From: Limisphaerales bacterium
GTDB lineage: Bacteria; Verrucomicrobiota; Verrucomicrobiia; Limisphaerales; UBA1100
Reading direction: 5' to 3'
DNA: 64,000 nucleotides
Assembly: GCA_014382585.1 (NCBI GenBank)
Contig: JACNJL010000036.1
Coordinates: 1-64,000, forward strand
In this document: piece by piece, positions 27,083-36,454 of the stretch
How positions within the stretch are numbered: position 1 is the first letter of the stretch
How the letters are laid out: every line of letters begins with the position of its first letter
Notes under the pieces: model-generated
What the model saw: the letters and a program-made list of their open reading frames with translations, nothing else
What the model was told of the DNA's origin: nothing
The model's database searches: none
Program-made: the position numbers and the translations under genes

Positions 27083-28558
27083 ATGGCAAACACAGACAAA
27101 CCAACGAACACGTTCTGCGGGCAGACCTCGCGACGGGAATTTTTGCATCAGGTGGGCGGCGGCTTTTCGTCGTTGGCGTTGACGGGGATGATGGCGGGGG
27201 ACGGCTTTCTCGCACGCCAAGCGATGGCGGCAGATGGCAAGACGCCGTGGGCGAATCCGCTCGCGCCTAAGAATCCGCCGTTGCCGGCGAAGGCGAAGCA
27301 CGTGATTTTTCTGTTTATGTACGGCGGCCCGAGCCATATGGATACGTTTGACTACAAGCCCAAGCTGTATCCGCTCGATGGCAAAACGATTGAGGTGAAA
27401 ACCTTCGGGCGCGGCGGCAAGAAAAAGGGCGGGCGCGTGGTGGGCCCGAAATGGAAGTTCAAGCAATACGGCCAATGCGGCAAACACATCAGCGATCTTT
27501 TCCCGCACGTCGGTCAGCAAGCGGATAAGATTGCGTTTTTGCATTCGATGACCGCCGACTCGCCCATCCACGGCTCGGCGATGTTGATGATGAATTCCGG
27601 CCACTTGCTCAGCGGCAAACCTTCGTTGGGTTCGTGGGTAAATTACGGCCTCGGCAGCGAAAATGAAAACCTCCCCGGCTACGTGGTGATGCTCGATCCC
27701 ACCGGCGGCCCCATCAGCGGCGCAAAGAATTGGACGAGCGGTTATATGCCCGCCGCGTATCAAGGGGTCACTGTGAATGCCAGCGGCACGGCGATTCTGG
27801 ATTTGAAAAACGCGCGCGGCATGAAGCGCGAGGAACAGCGCACGATGCTCGACGCGTTAGGCCGCTTCAACAACCGCCATCTCAGCACGCGCACGGACAA
27901 TTCCAACCTCGCTGCCCGCATTGCCAGTTATGAGCTGGCGTACAAAATGCAAATGAGCGCGCCCGAGGCGGTGGATTTTGATAGCGAACCAGCGCACATT
28001 CACAATCTCTATGGCCTCGACCAAAACCGAACGCGTGATTTTGGCCGCAAATGTTTGCTCGCACGACGGCTCGTGGAACGCGGCGTGCGGTTCATTCAAA
28101 TCTACAGTGGCGGCAACCACAACGACGCCAACTGGGACGCTCACGGCGACCTCGAAAAAAATCACAATTACCACGCCGGCAACACCGACCAACCGATCGC
28201 CGGTTTGCTGAAAGATCTTGAACAGCGCGGTTTGCTCGACGAAACGCTCATTATTTGGGGCGGCGAATTCGGCCGCCAACCCACCGCCGAATACGCCAAA
28301 GGCACCGGCCGCGATCACAACAGCTACGGCTTCACCATGTGGATGGCCGGCGGCGGGATCAAAGGCGGCACGAGCGTCGGCCAAACTGACGAACTCGGTT
28401 CGGCCGCTGTGGAAGATCGTTTTCACGTGAAAAACCTCCACGCAACGGTGTTAACCCAACTCGGATTCGACCCCAATAAGTTGTCGTATTTCTACCGCGG
28501 CCTCGACCAACGGTTAGTCGGCGTTGAAGGCGCAGAGCCGATTCGGCAGATTATATAG
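27083..28558 (+). CDS. Tat-exported DUF1501 protein
   Basis: A 491-residue DUF1501 family protein. The N-terminus has a twin-arginine signal (SRREFLHQVGGGF) and a hydrophobic stretch ending AMAAD. Alkaline-phosphatase-superfamily-like motifs follow: IFLFMYGGPSHMDTFD, HSMTADSPIHGSA, GGNHNDANWDAH and LIIWGGEFGRQP. DUF1501 proteins accompany PSD1 proteins throughout Planctomycetes and Verrucomicrobia; their reaction is unproven. Tat export suggests folding, perhaps with a metal cofactor, before secretion. It lies about 500 bases after its PSD1 partner on the same strand. Confidence 0.92.
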   Translation: MANTDKPTNTFCGQTSRREFLHQVGGGFSSLALTGMMAGDGFLARQAMAADGKTPWANPLAPKNPPLPAKAKHVIFLFMYGGPSHMDTFDYKPKLYPLDGKTIEVKTFGRGGKKKGGRVVGPKWKFKQYGQCGKHISDLFPHVGQQADKIAFLHSMTADSPIHGSAMLMMNSGHLLSGKPSLGSWVNYGLGSENENLPGYVVMLDPTGGPISGAKNWTSGYMPAAYQGVTVNASGTAILDLKNARGMKREEQRTMLDALGRFNNRHLSTRTDNSNLAARIASYELAYKMQMSAPEAVDFDSEPAHIHNLYGLDQNRTRDFGRKCLLARRLVERGVRFIQIYSGGNHNDANWDAHGDLEKNHNYHAGNTDQPIAGLLKDLEQRGLLDETLIIWGGEFGRQPTAEYAKGTGRDHNSYGFTMWMAGGGIKGGTSVGQTDELGSAAVEDRFHVKNLHATVLTQLGFDPNKLSYFYRGLDQRLVGVEGAEPIRQII

Positions 28559-28593
28559 ATGCGGATTCCACGCGTGAACCCCGTGCCTTCACT

Positions 28594-29706
28594 CTAATAA
28601 AGAATCTCAAAATCACCGTTCGGCAACGCGAACGCCGCGGTAAAACTCCAGACCGGTAATCCTTTTTGGCTGCCGTGAGCGGGTTGGATTGTGCCATTGC
28701 TTCCCAAAACCGACCACGAAAGGTTGCCCCCTTTATTCCAGCCGGTATTTTCGCTCCACGCCAGCAGCACGTCGCCCGCTTTATTCACCGCAAGCGCGGG
28801 ATGACGTTGACGGTCATCTTTGGCAATTTTCACGGCATCGGATTTGCCATCCAGTTTGCCGACAAAAACATTCCCTTCCGCTTCCCACGCGCCGAGCACG
28901 CCGGTGGGCGTTTGTACGAATGCGGCGCTGCTCATCACGCATTGGCCGATGCGCCACGGGCCCACGATTTTTTCGTTTACCTTGCCGGTTTCGCTGCCGA
29001 CTAACAGTGTCATGTCGCGATTCACAAATTTCTGCGCGCCGCGATACAGGGTGTGCAGTTTGCCATCCGCATTCACAAAACTTTTCAACCCGCAACAACC
29101 GCACGTGCCTTTTTTTGTGCTGATGATTTTCTCTTTCGCAAACGTCTTGCCGCCATCGGTTGAGGTCGCAACAAAAACGCCGCGCACATTCTCGCCCTTC
29201 GGGGTGTTCTTTGGCGCAGCGTGCCACACGACGTACACGTTGCCTTTGCCATCGGCGGCCACCGAGCCGCCGCCATCGAGCGCGGTGGTCCATGTCATCA
29301 AATTGCGTTCATTTTCAAACCCGCTTCCGTCGATGCGCATCCGCGTGTAAAACATCGGCGACCCGTGATGCGGCGAACCTCCGCCCGCTTGCGAACCATT
29401 CCAAGCCACGTGCACGCGCCCGTATTTCCCCAACGTAATATGCGGCCCGCGAATCGTCCCCACTGCCACCGCGCTGCCGGCGATTTGATTCACCTTCATT
29501 GGCCTGGAAAATTTCCCGCTGCTGCGCGTCACATAATAAACATCCGTGGCCCGTTCCTTGCCCGATAGAAAAACAATATGCGCAGTGCCTTTTGCATCGG
29601 TGACAATTTGAGGTTGTTTCCCGTGCATCGGCAGATGGACAAGCGAAACTTTCGGAGCGGCAACGAGCGTGCCGGCAAAGAGAATGGAAAGGAGAGTGGC
29701 TTTCAT
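28594..29706 (-). CDS. Exported sialidase-like (BNR) beta-propeller protein
   Basis: A 370-residue protein with signal peptide (LLSILFAGTLVAA). Repeated blades contain Asp-box-like segments (STDGGKTFAKEK) and strands such as GTAHIVFLSG, GRVHVAWNGS, GNVYVVWHAA and GDVLLAWSEN. This is the exo-alpha-sialidase/BNR-repeat fold. A Cys cluster GTCGCCGL around residue 203 is unusual and might bind metal or form disulfides. Classical sialidase Arg triad residues cannot be assigned confidently, so enzymatic activity is uncertain. It converges on the DUF1501 gene. Confidence 0.68.
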   Translation of the reverse strand: MKATLLSILFAGTLVAAPKVSLVHLPMHGKQPQIVTDAKGTAHIVFLSGKERATDVYYVTRSSGKFSRPMKVNQIAGSAVAVGTIRGPHITLGKYGRVHVAWNGSQAGGGSPHHGSPMFYTRMRIDGSGFENERNLMTWTTALDGGGSVAADGKGNVYVVWHAAPKNTPKGENVRGVFVATSTDGGKTFAKEKIISTKKGTCGCCGLKSFVNADGKLHTLYRGAQKFVNRDMTLLVGSETGKVNEKIVGPWRIGQCVMSSAAFVQTPTGVLGAWEAEGNVFVGKLDGKSDAVKIAKDDRQRHPALAVNKAGDVLLAWSENTGWNKGGNLSWSVLGSNGTIQPAHGSQKGLPVWSFTAAFALPNGDFEILY

Positions 29707-29760
29707 AGGATTAGAGTAGAGGGAATCTGGAGGTTGTCGATGAGGTTTTTTGGGTATCCG

Positions 29761-30804
29761 TCATTCCTCCCCGCTGGGTTGCAAAATCACTTTCATCAAC
29801 CCCGCCTCCGCAGCGAATAGGCGGTCAAACCAATCCGGCCCTTCCTCGAGTGTGGCTTTGGCGGTGATAAGCGGTTCAACTTGGAAGGTGCCATTCGCAA
29901 GCAAATCGATGCACTCGGGGTATTCGCCGTTGGAGGCGCATGATCCATAAACGGTCAACTCGCGGGTGACGACCGATTGCAGCGGGAAATCAACCGTCGG
30001 CGCGAGATTGCCGATGAGGGTGACGTGGCCGCCTTTGCGGGTGGCTTCGATGGCGGTTTGTACGGTGGGTGTGGCTCCGACAACTTCCATCGCGATGTCC
30101 GCGCCGCGCCCGTCGGTAGCGTCGTGGATGGCGGCAACAGCGTCGGAAGTCTTGGGGTTGATGCCGATGTCCGCGCCGAGGGTTTGGGCGAGTGCGAGTT
30201 TTTCATCGGCCAAATCAACGGCGATGACTTTGTCACAACCGGCCGCCTTGAGCGCTTGCACGACGAGCAGGCCAATCATGCCCGCGCCGACGACCACCGC
30301 CGTGTCGCCCGCCGCGATGGGTGTTCGCTTCACCGCGTGCACGGCGACGGATACCGGCTCAATCATCGCCGCGTGTTCGAAGGGGAGGTTGTCGGGCATC
30401 GGATAAATGATGTGCTCGGGCACTACGGCGTATTCGGCGAAGCATCCGTGTTGGCGGTAATCCTCGCACGAGACGCCCAGCACGCGGCGGTCATCACACA
30501 AATTCATTTGACCGCGCGCACAGAAATCGCACGCGCCGCAGGACACCATTGAGTCGAATGTCACACGATCGCCTTCCTTCACGTTCGTGACTTCGCCGCC
30601 GATGCCAGACACTACGCCGCTAGCTTCGTGGCCCATGATGAGTGGCGGAACGCGCCGACCACTCGAACCATCGAAGCCGTGGATGTCGCTCCCGCAAATC
30701 CCGCACGCGCGAATCTGCACGAGCACATCACGCCCGCCAACTTCCGGCAGCGGCATTTCGGTGACGGTCAGTTTTTTGTATTCTTCGAGCAATAGGGCTT
30801 TCAT
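29761..30804 (-). CDS. Zinc-dependent medium-chain alcohol/sugar dehydrogenase
   Basis: A 347-residue MDR-superfamily enzyme from the ATG at 30804 (frame open to 30843). The catalytic zinc ligand is in RACGICGSDIHG, with GHEASG following; the structural zinc site is CGACDFCARGQMNLC. The Rossmann motif is VVGAGMIGLLVVQAL and an Asp (VIAVDLAD) suggests NAD preference. It resembles sorbitol/threonine/galactitol dehydrogenases, so it probably oxidises a polyol or sugar derivative. It is cytoplasmic. The downstream sialidase-like gene is on the same strand, 54 bases away. Confidence 0.9.
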   Translation of the reverse strand: MKALLLEEYKKLTVTEMPLPEVGGRDVLVQIRACGICGSDIHGFDGSSGRRVPPLIMGHEASGVVSGIGGEVTNVKEGDRVTFDSMVSCGACDFCARGQMNLCDDRRVLGVSCEDYRQHGCFAEYAVVPEHIIYPMPDNLPFEHAAMIEPVSVAVHAVKRTPIAAGDTAVVVGAGMIGLLVVQALKAAGCDKVIAVDLADEKLALAQTLGADIGINPKTSDAVAAIHDATDGRGADIAMEVVGATPTVQTAIEATRKGGHVTLIGNLAPTVDFPLQSVVTRELTVYGSCASNGEYPECIDLLANGTFQVEPLITAKATLEEGPDWFDRLFAAEAGLMKVILQPSGEE

Positions 30805-30954
30805 TGTGGGCAGGATGATACGGAAGTAAAACACGCGATTCAAACACGGATGTTTATGATGATTGAGGTGGACCCGAAAATATTAGTGTATTTTCGACGA
30901 TCGGTTTTCTAAATAAATCGTAGAGCAATTCAGCAAATAATACGTCTGACTCAC

Positions 30955-32055
30955 ATGAAAATGAATGCAAAATCCTTTGTTTTATTCTGTTTTAGCCTAA
31001 ATTTGATTCTGGCTCCGCTCCAAGGTTGGACTGTTGAGCCCCTGCGTAATCAACCTGTGACGAGCCCCATTCCGAGCCCAACGCTGGAGCAGAAAGCTGT
31101 TCGCCCAACCCCCGCCATTCGTCCATTGCCGGGGCGCTTTCCCGGTCGAGGGCCAGTCAAGCCGCAGCCGGTCAATTGGGCTGAGAAACAAATCGTTGCC
31201 ACCGGCACCATAAGCGACATCAAAGAAGGGCCGACAGCCCGCTCGTTGCCGCCCATTTATAATCACAAGCTCACCATTGACATTGATGGCGTGTTGCGTG
31301 GCGACCTCAAAGCGGGCGCGCAATTGACGGCGAACCATTCCGCGCGCCAAATGCAAAAGCCGGCTTATCCGAAAGGCAAAGTGATCGTCGCTCTGTCCAA
31401 CGTGCGCGGTAACCTGCGCATCGAAGCGGTGGAAGCGCTGGACGCCAAGAAGCTCGCCGCCATCAAGCTGGCCTGCGAATTGCCGATGGGTTGGAAAAAA
31501 ATGAATGGAAAACTCACCTCCCCATGGGTCGCGCAAAAAGAACGGGCCTGGCCCAAGGCGCAAAAAGTTGACGCCAAACATTTCTGTTCCGTGACCGGTC
31601 GGCCCGCGTTGTTGGCCAGTGGTGCGGTGAATTTCAATGTGGAAAAAGTACCGCCCATCAAAGCTATCAAATGGACCAACCCCGATGGCGATGGCCAATA
31701 CAAAATCACCGTCATCAACCCGACCGCCAAACCGGTGACCATTAACGCCCTCCGCCAAGCCGGCAAACGCATCCTGTGGAAAGAAAGCCTCGTTATTTTG
31801 TGCCAAGGCAAATCCTACCCCGTGCCCGGCTCCATTGGCCTGTTGAGCAGCACGAAGCCGGTAACCCTCAAGCCCGGCCAGAGCCTCGGCACTACCGTCA
31901 ACGCGCTCGCGCTCGAAGGCCCGTCGTGGCCGAAAGGCGGCTCTCGCATTGAGTTCCAATTCTGCCTCGGTGAACGCAGCAGCAAGCAGAGCTTCTATTA
32001 CATGTCCCGCCATCACGACGCCATCCGCGCGGCGGTCAAGAAGCCGGTGAATTGA
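30955..32055 (+). CDS. Hypothetical exported protein
   Basis: A 366-residue protein with a signal peptide (FVLFCFSLNLILAPLQGW) and then a Pro/Arg-rich linker (about residues 30-72). Two beta-rich segments follow: residues ~75-165 (IVATGTISDIKEG, KLTIDIDGVLRGDLKAGAQL) and ~225-340 (YKITVINPTAKPVTINALRQ). The second resembles an immunoglobulin-like fold, which is a weak impression. No catalytic motif is visible. It is divergent from the dehydrogenase and convergent with the Gfo/Idh gene. Function unknown. Confidence 0.65.
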   Translation: MKMNAKSFVLFCFSLNLILAPLQGWTVEPLRNQPVTSPIPSPTLEQKAVRPTPAIRPLPGRFPGRGPVKPQPVNWAEKQIVATGTISDIKEGPTARSLPPIYNHKLTIDIDGVLRGDLKAGAQLTANHSARQMQKPAYPKGKVIVALSNVRGNLRIEAVEALDAKKLAAIKLACELPMGWKKMNGKLTSPWVAQKERAWPKAQKVDAKHFCSVTGRPALLASGAVNFNVEKVPPIKAIKWTNPDGDGQYKITVINPTAKPVTINALRQAGKRILWKESLVILCQGKSYPVPGSIGLLSSTKPVTLKPGQSLGTTVNALALEGPSWPKGGSRIEFQFCLGERSSKQSFYYMSRHHDAIRAAVKKPVN

Positions 32056-32127
32056 ATTCACCACAAAGGGAACGACGGGTTCTCAAAACTGACGTGGCAC
32101 GCTCGGTGAGCGCGCTCTGAATTTTAA

Positions 32128-33198
32128 TTATTTCGAAGCGATTGCACACTCCACACGTCGGGCGGTGTTGGAAGCCTCGTAAATTGTATCGATGGTTTCT
32201 AAAACGGCCACCGTGCTTTCGGGTGTGTTGCGGCAGTCGGTCCCTTCGCGAATCGCGCGTAGCCAATCTTCGAGCAAATTCACCATTGCTTTGCCGCCGT
32301 AACCGGTTGTGGTATCGGGGGGCAACTCGAAGGATTCTTCCATCGCCAAAAACTGTGGCTGTGGCCCGTGGATTTCCAATGCGCCGCCTGTGTTGCTGCG
32401 GCTCGGATCCCAGTGCACCCAGCGTTGTGTGCCGCGGAGGTTCCACTGGATGTCGTTTTGCCAGCGCGGATGCCAGTAGCCGCCGGTGAACGTGGCGAGC
32501 CCGCCGCCAGCTAAATCCAGAATCGCGCTGCCGCCATCTTCAACCTCGGCCTCGCTGCCGCTGAAGTTTCCCACGCGTGCGGTGATGCCGGTGATGGTTT
32601 CGCCGGTTATGTAATGAAGCAAATCAAGATGATGGCAGCCGAGCCAGTTAAAAAATCCGCCGCCCGATTGCGCGGAGTCAAACAGGTAATGGCCGGGATC
32701 GCGCCGGAAAATGTTGCTGGTGGTCCATGTCATTTCCACGCTAATGAGCTTGCCGAAACTGCCTCGAGCCACCATGGCGCGCAGGCGGTTGGCCAATTCA
32801 TCGTAGCGCCACAGGTAGCCGCTCTGAAAAGCCACCTTGTTTGCGCGGACCGCATCGGCCATTTGGCGCGCATCGTTGGCGTTGGCCGCGCCGGGTTTTT
32901 CGAGCACAATATGTTTGCCGGCTTGGGCGAGTTGGATGACGGCGTCCGGCCCCACATTATTTTGCAGGCAAACTAATGCCGCATCAAATAAATGACCGCC
33001 TTCGGCCAACAAAGCTTCTACCGTTTCAAATCGGGGCAAGTGGGTTAATCGCTCTTCAAGACTCGCGGTGCCATTGTCGAAGGCCGGCATGATCGCAGTG
33101 ATTTCTAATTCATTCGCGACGTGTGTCAGTGACTCACGCCAACCCATGCCGTGCGGATGATCAACACCCAATATTGCGATGCGTAATTTTCCAGCCAC
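32128..33198 (-). CDS. Gfo/Idh/MocA-family oxidoreductase
   Basis: A 356-residue cytoplasmic protein. It has an N-terminal NAD(P)-binding Rossmann segment (LRIAILGVDHPHGMGW, an unusual replacement of the GxGxxG pattern) and the family EKP signature (HIVLEKPGAANAND) near residue 96. The C-terminal alpha/beta domain includes FNWLGCHHLDLLHYITG, which carries the likely catalytic His region. These enzymes oxidise or reduce sugars, inositols and sugar amines; some act as glycosidases. The altered glycine motif makes cofactor handling a point of interest. It is divergent from the PIG-L gene. Confidence 0.88.
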   Translation of the reverse strand: MAGKLRIAILGVDHPHGMGWRESLTHVANELEITAIMPAFDNGTASLEERLTHLPRFETVEALLAEGGHLFDAALVCLQNNVGPDAVIQLAQAGKHIVLEKPGAANANDARQMADAVRANKVAFQSGYLWRYDELANRLRAMVARGSFGKLISVEMTWTTSNIFRRDPGHYLFDSAQSGGGFFNWLGCHHLDLLHYITGETITGITARVGNFSGSEAEVEDGGSAILDLAGGGLATFTGGYWHPRWQNDIQWNLRGTQRWVHWDPSRSNTGGALEIHGPQPQFLAMEESFELPPDTTTGYGGKAMVNLLEDWLRAIREGTDCRNTPESTVAVLETIDTIYEASNTARRVECAIASK

Positions 33199-33294
33199 GC
33201 GCGGAGCGTAACGTTGGGCGGCTCTCTTGTCATTTTTAAACGTGGCAAACCGGTCTTGCCTCGCAGTGGCGAATCCCGGATGCTTTTGCCAACC

Positions 33295-34194
33295 ATGAAA
33301 TATATTTTTTCAATTCTGTTGGTTCTTTCTTTACTAACCCCGCTCGCGGAAGCTGCCGCCCAACCCAAGCGCGTACTGCGCATCATTGCCTTTGGCGCGC
33401 ATCCGGATGATGCCGAGTTTCAGATCGGCGGTTGCGCTATCAAATGGGCGCAGCTCGGCCACAAGGTGAAGCTCGTCTCGGTGACTAATGGCGACATCGG
33501 TCACTGGAAAATGGCCGGCGGCCCGCTCGCCAAGCGCCGCACCGCCGAGTCCAAGGAAGCCGCCAAGCGCATGGGGGTGGAATCGCTCGTACTCGACATC
33601 CACGACGGCGAAATCATGCCCACACTCACGAACCGAAAAACCATCGCGCGGCTCATTCGCGAATGGCAGGCGGACCTTGTCTTCACCCATCGCCCGCACG
33701 ATTATCATCCGGATCACCGCAACGCCGGGCTGCTCATTCGCGATGCCGCCTTCATGGTGGGTGTGCCATTTTACGTGCCCGACACACCACCGGTGAAGCG
33801 TAATCCCGTTTTCATGTATTTCCCCGATCGATTCAAGCGCCCCTATCCATTCCAAGCTGACATCGCGATTTCCATCGATGATGTGTTTGATAAAAAAATG
33901 CACGCGCTTGATGCGTTGGAATCGCAAGTTTACGAAGGCGGTGCAAATGGCTCCGCGCAGACGCTCATCATCCGCAAAGCCCACGACCCCGTGGCGCGCA
34001 AAGAAATTCTCAAAGCCAGCTGGACCGCACGCAACGGCCGCATCGCCAATTTATTTCGTGATTCGCTGGTGAAATGGTACGGCCCCGAAAGAGGCAAAGC
34101 CGTTAAAACCGCCGAGGCATTCGAAATTTGCGAATACGGTCGCCGTCCGAACGAGGCGGAAATGAAAGAACTTTTCCCATTTTTCAAAAAATAA
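33295..34194 (+). CDS. Exported PIG-L (LmbE) family deacetylase
   Basis: A 299-residue protein from ATG 33295, which gives a signal peptide (FSILLVLSLLTPLAEAAA). The zinc site is in FGAHPDDAEF (His36, Asp38/39) with a further metal region HRPHDYHPDHRNAG near residue 140. PIG-L/LmbE enzymes remove N-acetyl groups from glucosamine conjugates; the exported location suggests an external amino-sugar substrate. It is four bases upstream of the alpha/beta hydrolase, forming a likely operon. Confidence 0.9.
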   Translation: MKYIFSILLVLSLLTPLAEAAAQPKRVLRIIAFGAHPDDAEFQIGGCAIKWAQLGHKVKLVSVTNGDIGHWKMAGGPLAKRRTAESKEAAKRMGVESLVLDIHDGEIMPTLTNRKTIARLIREWQADLVFTHRPHDYHPDHRNAGLLIRDAAFMVGVPFYVPDTPPVKRNPVFMYFPDRFKRPYPFQADIAISIDDVFDKKMHALDALESQVYEGGANGSAQTLIIRKAHDPVARKEILKASWTARNGRIANLFRDSLVKWYGPERGKAVKTAEAFEICEYGRRPNEAEMKELFPFFKK

Positions 34195-34198
34195 AACC

Positions 34199-35050
34199 AT
34201 GAAACTCACACTACTCCTACTTTCAATGATGTTGCCGCTGGCAGCCTCCGCTCAATTAGTAAAATTCGATGGCGCGAAGGCCGTTCAGTACAAACACGTG
34301 GGCGATACCAAACTGTTTATGCACATATTTGAACCGCAGAACCGCCCTTCCGGCGGGCAGTTTCCGGCAATTGTATTCTTCTTTGGCGGCGGATGGAATG
34401 GCGGCACCCCAAAGCAATTCGAACCGCACTGCCGCCACCTTGCCGCGCGCGGGATAGTGGCCATCACGGCGGAGTACCGCGTGAAAAGTCGCAACCAAAC
34501 AACGCCGTTCGAATGCGTGGCCGATGGCAAATCCGCCATTCGATGGGTGCGCGCAAATGCGGCCAAATTTCACATCGACCCCAATCGCATCGCGGCCGGT
34601 GGCGGCTCGGCGGGCGGTCACGTGGCAGCGGCCGTCGGCAATTGCCCCGGGCTCGAGGGAAAAGGCGAGGACTTGAAAATCAGCAGCAAGCCCGATGCGC
34701 TCGTGCTGTTTAATCCCGTTTATGATAACAGCGAAAATGGTTACGGTTACTCTCGCGTAAAGCCGCGTTGGAAAGAAATTTCGCCGATGCACAACCTCCG
34801 AAAAGGCGCGCCGCCCACGATTGTGTTTCTCGGCACCAAAGACAAACTCATCCCCGTGGCCACCGGTGAGGAATTCGACAAACGAATGAAAGCCATCGGC
34901 AGCCGCAGCGAGTTGCATTTGTACAAAGACGCCCCGCACGGGTTTTTCAACAAAGGCAAACCCGGCAATCATTACCCCGATACGATTGAGAAAATGGATA
35001 AGTTTCTCGCGGTACTTGGGTGGCTCAAGGGCGAGCCAATTGAGAAATAA
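34199..35050 (+). CDS. Exported alpha/beta hydrolase (carboxylesterase-like)
   Basis: A 283-residue protein with signal peptide (LLLLSMMLPLAASA). It shows an oxyanion-hole FFGGGWNGG (residues ~61-69), the nucleophile elbow GGGSAGG with Ser137, an Asp in LGTKDKLIP and His in DAPHGFFN. This is the BD-FAE/hormone-sensitive-lipase-like group, commonly acetyl or feruloyl esterases of glycans. It follows the PIG-L gene by four bases and is followed by a related esterase with an EF-hand N-terminus. Confidence 0.88.
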   Translation: MKLTLLLLSMMLPLAASAQLVKFDGAKAVQYKHVGDTKLFMHIFEPQNRPSGGQFPAIVFFFGGGWNGGTPKQFEPHCRHLAARGIVAITAEYRVKSRNQTTPFECVADGKSAIRWVRANAAKFHIDPNRIAAGGGSAGGHVAAAVGNCPGLEGKGEDLKISSKPDALVLFNPVYDNSENGYGYSRVKPRWKEISPMHNLRKGAPPTIVFLGTKDKLIPVATGEEFDKRMKAIGSRSELHLYKDAPHGFFNKGKPGNHYPDTIEKMDKFLAVLGWLKGEPIEK

Positions 35051-35111
35051 AGTAACCACACTTACCAACGCCCGTCTGCTTTACAGACCAACTTTCACTG
35101 CTAAAATAATT

Positions 35112-36221
35112 ATGATGAATGCGTACAGGATTTCAATGAGGCGAGTTTTTATTGCAATGATGTGGGTGACGCTCGCGTCGGCGGCAATGGCGCAGCAACG
35201 TTCGCCGGAGGGATTGTTCAAGCGTTGGGATAAAAATGGGGACGGCAAGCTCGTGTTGGCCGAGGTGCCGCAGGGTACCCAGCGAAATTTCAAGCGTGCG
35301 GATGCCAATGGTGACGGCAGCATTTCGCTGGCGGAACATTTGAAACTTTTTAAGCGTCAGCCAAAAGCGCCGGGAGAGGTGGCCGGCGTGAACGTGCTGC
35401 GCGATCTCCCGTATGCCGGCACGAAAAATCCCCGGCAAATGTTGGACTTGATGCTGCCCGAAAAGCGCGCCGACAAAAAGCCACTGCCGGTGCTGGTGTG
35501 TATCCACGGCGGCGGCTGGCGCGGTGGCCACAAAAGCGGCGGTGCCAACCAAATCGCCGGCTACATTCGGCCGGGGCGGTTCGTCGGCGTGTCCATCGGC
35601 TATCGGCTCACCGGCGAGGCGCAATGGCCGGCGCAGATTCACGATTGCAAGGCGGCCATCCGCTGGATTCGCGCCAATGCAAAAAAATACAACCTCGACC
35701 CCAACCGCATTGCCGTCATCGGCTCCTCGGCGGGAGGGCATCTCGTGGCGATGCTCGGCACCAGCGGCGACGTGAAGGAACTCGAAGGCAAACTCGGCCC
35801 GCACCTCGACCAATCCAGCCGCGTGAAATGCGTCATCGATTTGTTTGGCCCGACCGCACTGTTGCAAATGGGCGAGAAGCAAAACGCGCCCACTTCGCCA
35901 GAGAGTCGGCTCATCGGCGCGCCCCTTCAATCGGCTAAAGCCAAAAGTCTGCAAGCCTCGCCGCTCACGCACGTCACCAAAGGCGACGCCCCGCATCTTA
36001 TCATCCACGGCACGAACGACCGGACCGTGCCTTTTTCGCAATCGGTCATCCTCCACGCCGCTTTAAAAAAAGTCGGTGTTGAATCGACACTCATCACCGT
36101 GGAAAACGGCGGCCACGGCATCCGGCGCGCGATGACCGACATACAGGTTGGATTGTTTTTGGAGTGCCACATTTTCGGTAATGGCAATAAACTGCCGGAT
36201 GAAACTGTGCGCGCGCGATAA
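35112..36221 (+). CDS. EF-hand/alpha-beta hydrolase fusion, exported
   Basis: A 369-residue protein from ATG 35112, chosen for its signal peptide (MRRVFIAMMWVTLASAAMAQ); the frame is open upstream into the preceding gene. Two EF-hand loops (DKNGDGKLVLAE starting at residue 40, DANGDGSISLAE at 64) precede a BD-FAE-type hydrolase domain with IHGGGWRGG (~131-139), nucleophile GSSAGG (Ser206), an Asp in HGTNDRTVP and His in ENGGHGIRR. The calcium-binding module may anchor or stabilise the enzyme outside the cell. The substrate is probably an acylated glycan, by analogy with the neighbours. Confidence 0.87.
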   Translation: MMNAYRISMRRVFIAMMWVTLASAAMAQQRSPEGLFKRWDKNGDGKLVLAEVPQGTQRNFKRADANGDGSISLAEHLKLFKRQPKAPGEVAGVNVLRDLPYAGTKNPRQMLDLMLPEKRADKKPLPVLVCIHGGGWRGGHKSGGANQIAGYIRPGRFVGVSIGYRLTGEAQWPAQIHDCKAAIRWIRANAKKYNLDPNRIAVIGSSAGGHLVAMLGTSGDVKELEGKLGPHLDQSSRVKCVIDLFGPTALLQMGEKQNAPTSPESRLIGAPLQSAKAKSLQASPLTHVTKGDAPHLIIHGTNDRTVPFSQSVILHAALKKVGVESTLITVENGGHGIRRAMTDIQVGLFLECHIFGNGNKLPDETVRAR

Positions 36222-36247
36222 GTTCCACCTTGCCCCAAATAGGATTC

Positions 36248-36402
36248 ACCACAGAGGCACAGAGAACACAGAGGTTTTGAATTGGTAGGGCGGTTTCTCC
36301 GAAACCGCCACGGCGCGCTCGGAGAGCACGCCCTACCTCTCTGTGTTCTCTGTGCCTCTGTGGTAAAAAAGAAAACGGGACGAGGAGGAACTCATCCCTC
36401 CC
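36248..36402. repeat. Composite intergenic repeat: family A arms, nested hairpin, GGGACGAG hairpin
   Basis: Outer arms ACCACAGAGGCACAGAGAAC (36248 on) and CTCTGTGTTCTCTGTGCCTC (to 36364) enclose a nested element at 36284-36337 bounded by GGTAGGGCG and CGCCCTACC, itself containing the hairpin GGCGGTTTC/GAAACCGCC. A third hairpin (GGGACGAG...CTCATCCC) follows at 36377-36402. The same three-part order appears at 47532-47665 and, lacking the left arm, at 37192-37320. No transposase is linked to it. Confidence 0.88.
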
Positions 36403-36454
36403 TTGCGGACAACTTTGGCTCGATTGGATTTTGGGGCGGCGATAACCTCACAGA

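Noticed and set aside
32048-32120. Possible further copy of the family A repeat after the hypothetical gene at 30955
   Set aside because: Only the CACCACAAAG start and a CGCTCGG..GAGCG stretch resemble the family; the arms do not pair convincingly.
36248-36402. Composite repeats as insertion-sequence ends
   Set aside because: No transposase gene or target-site duplication is recognisable near any copy.
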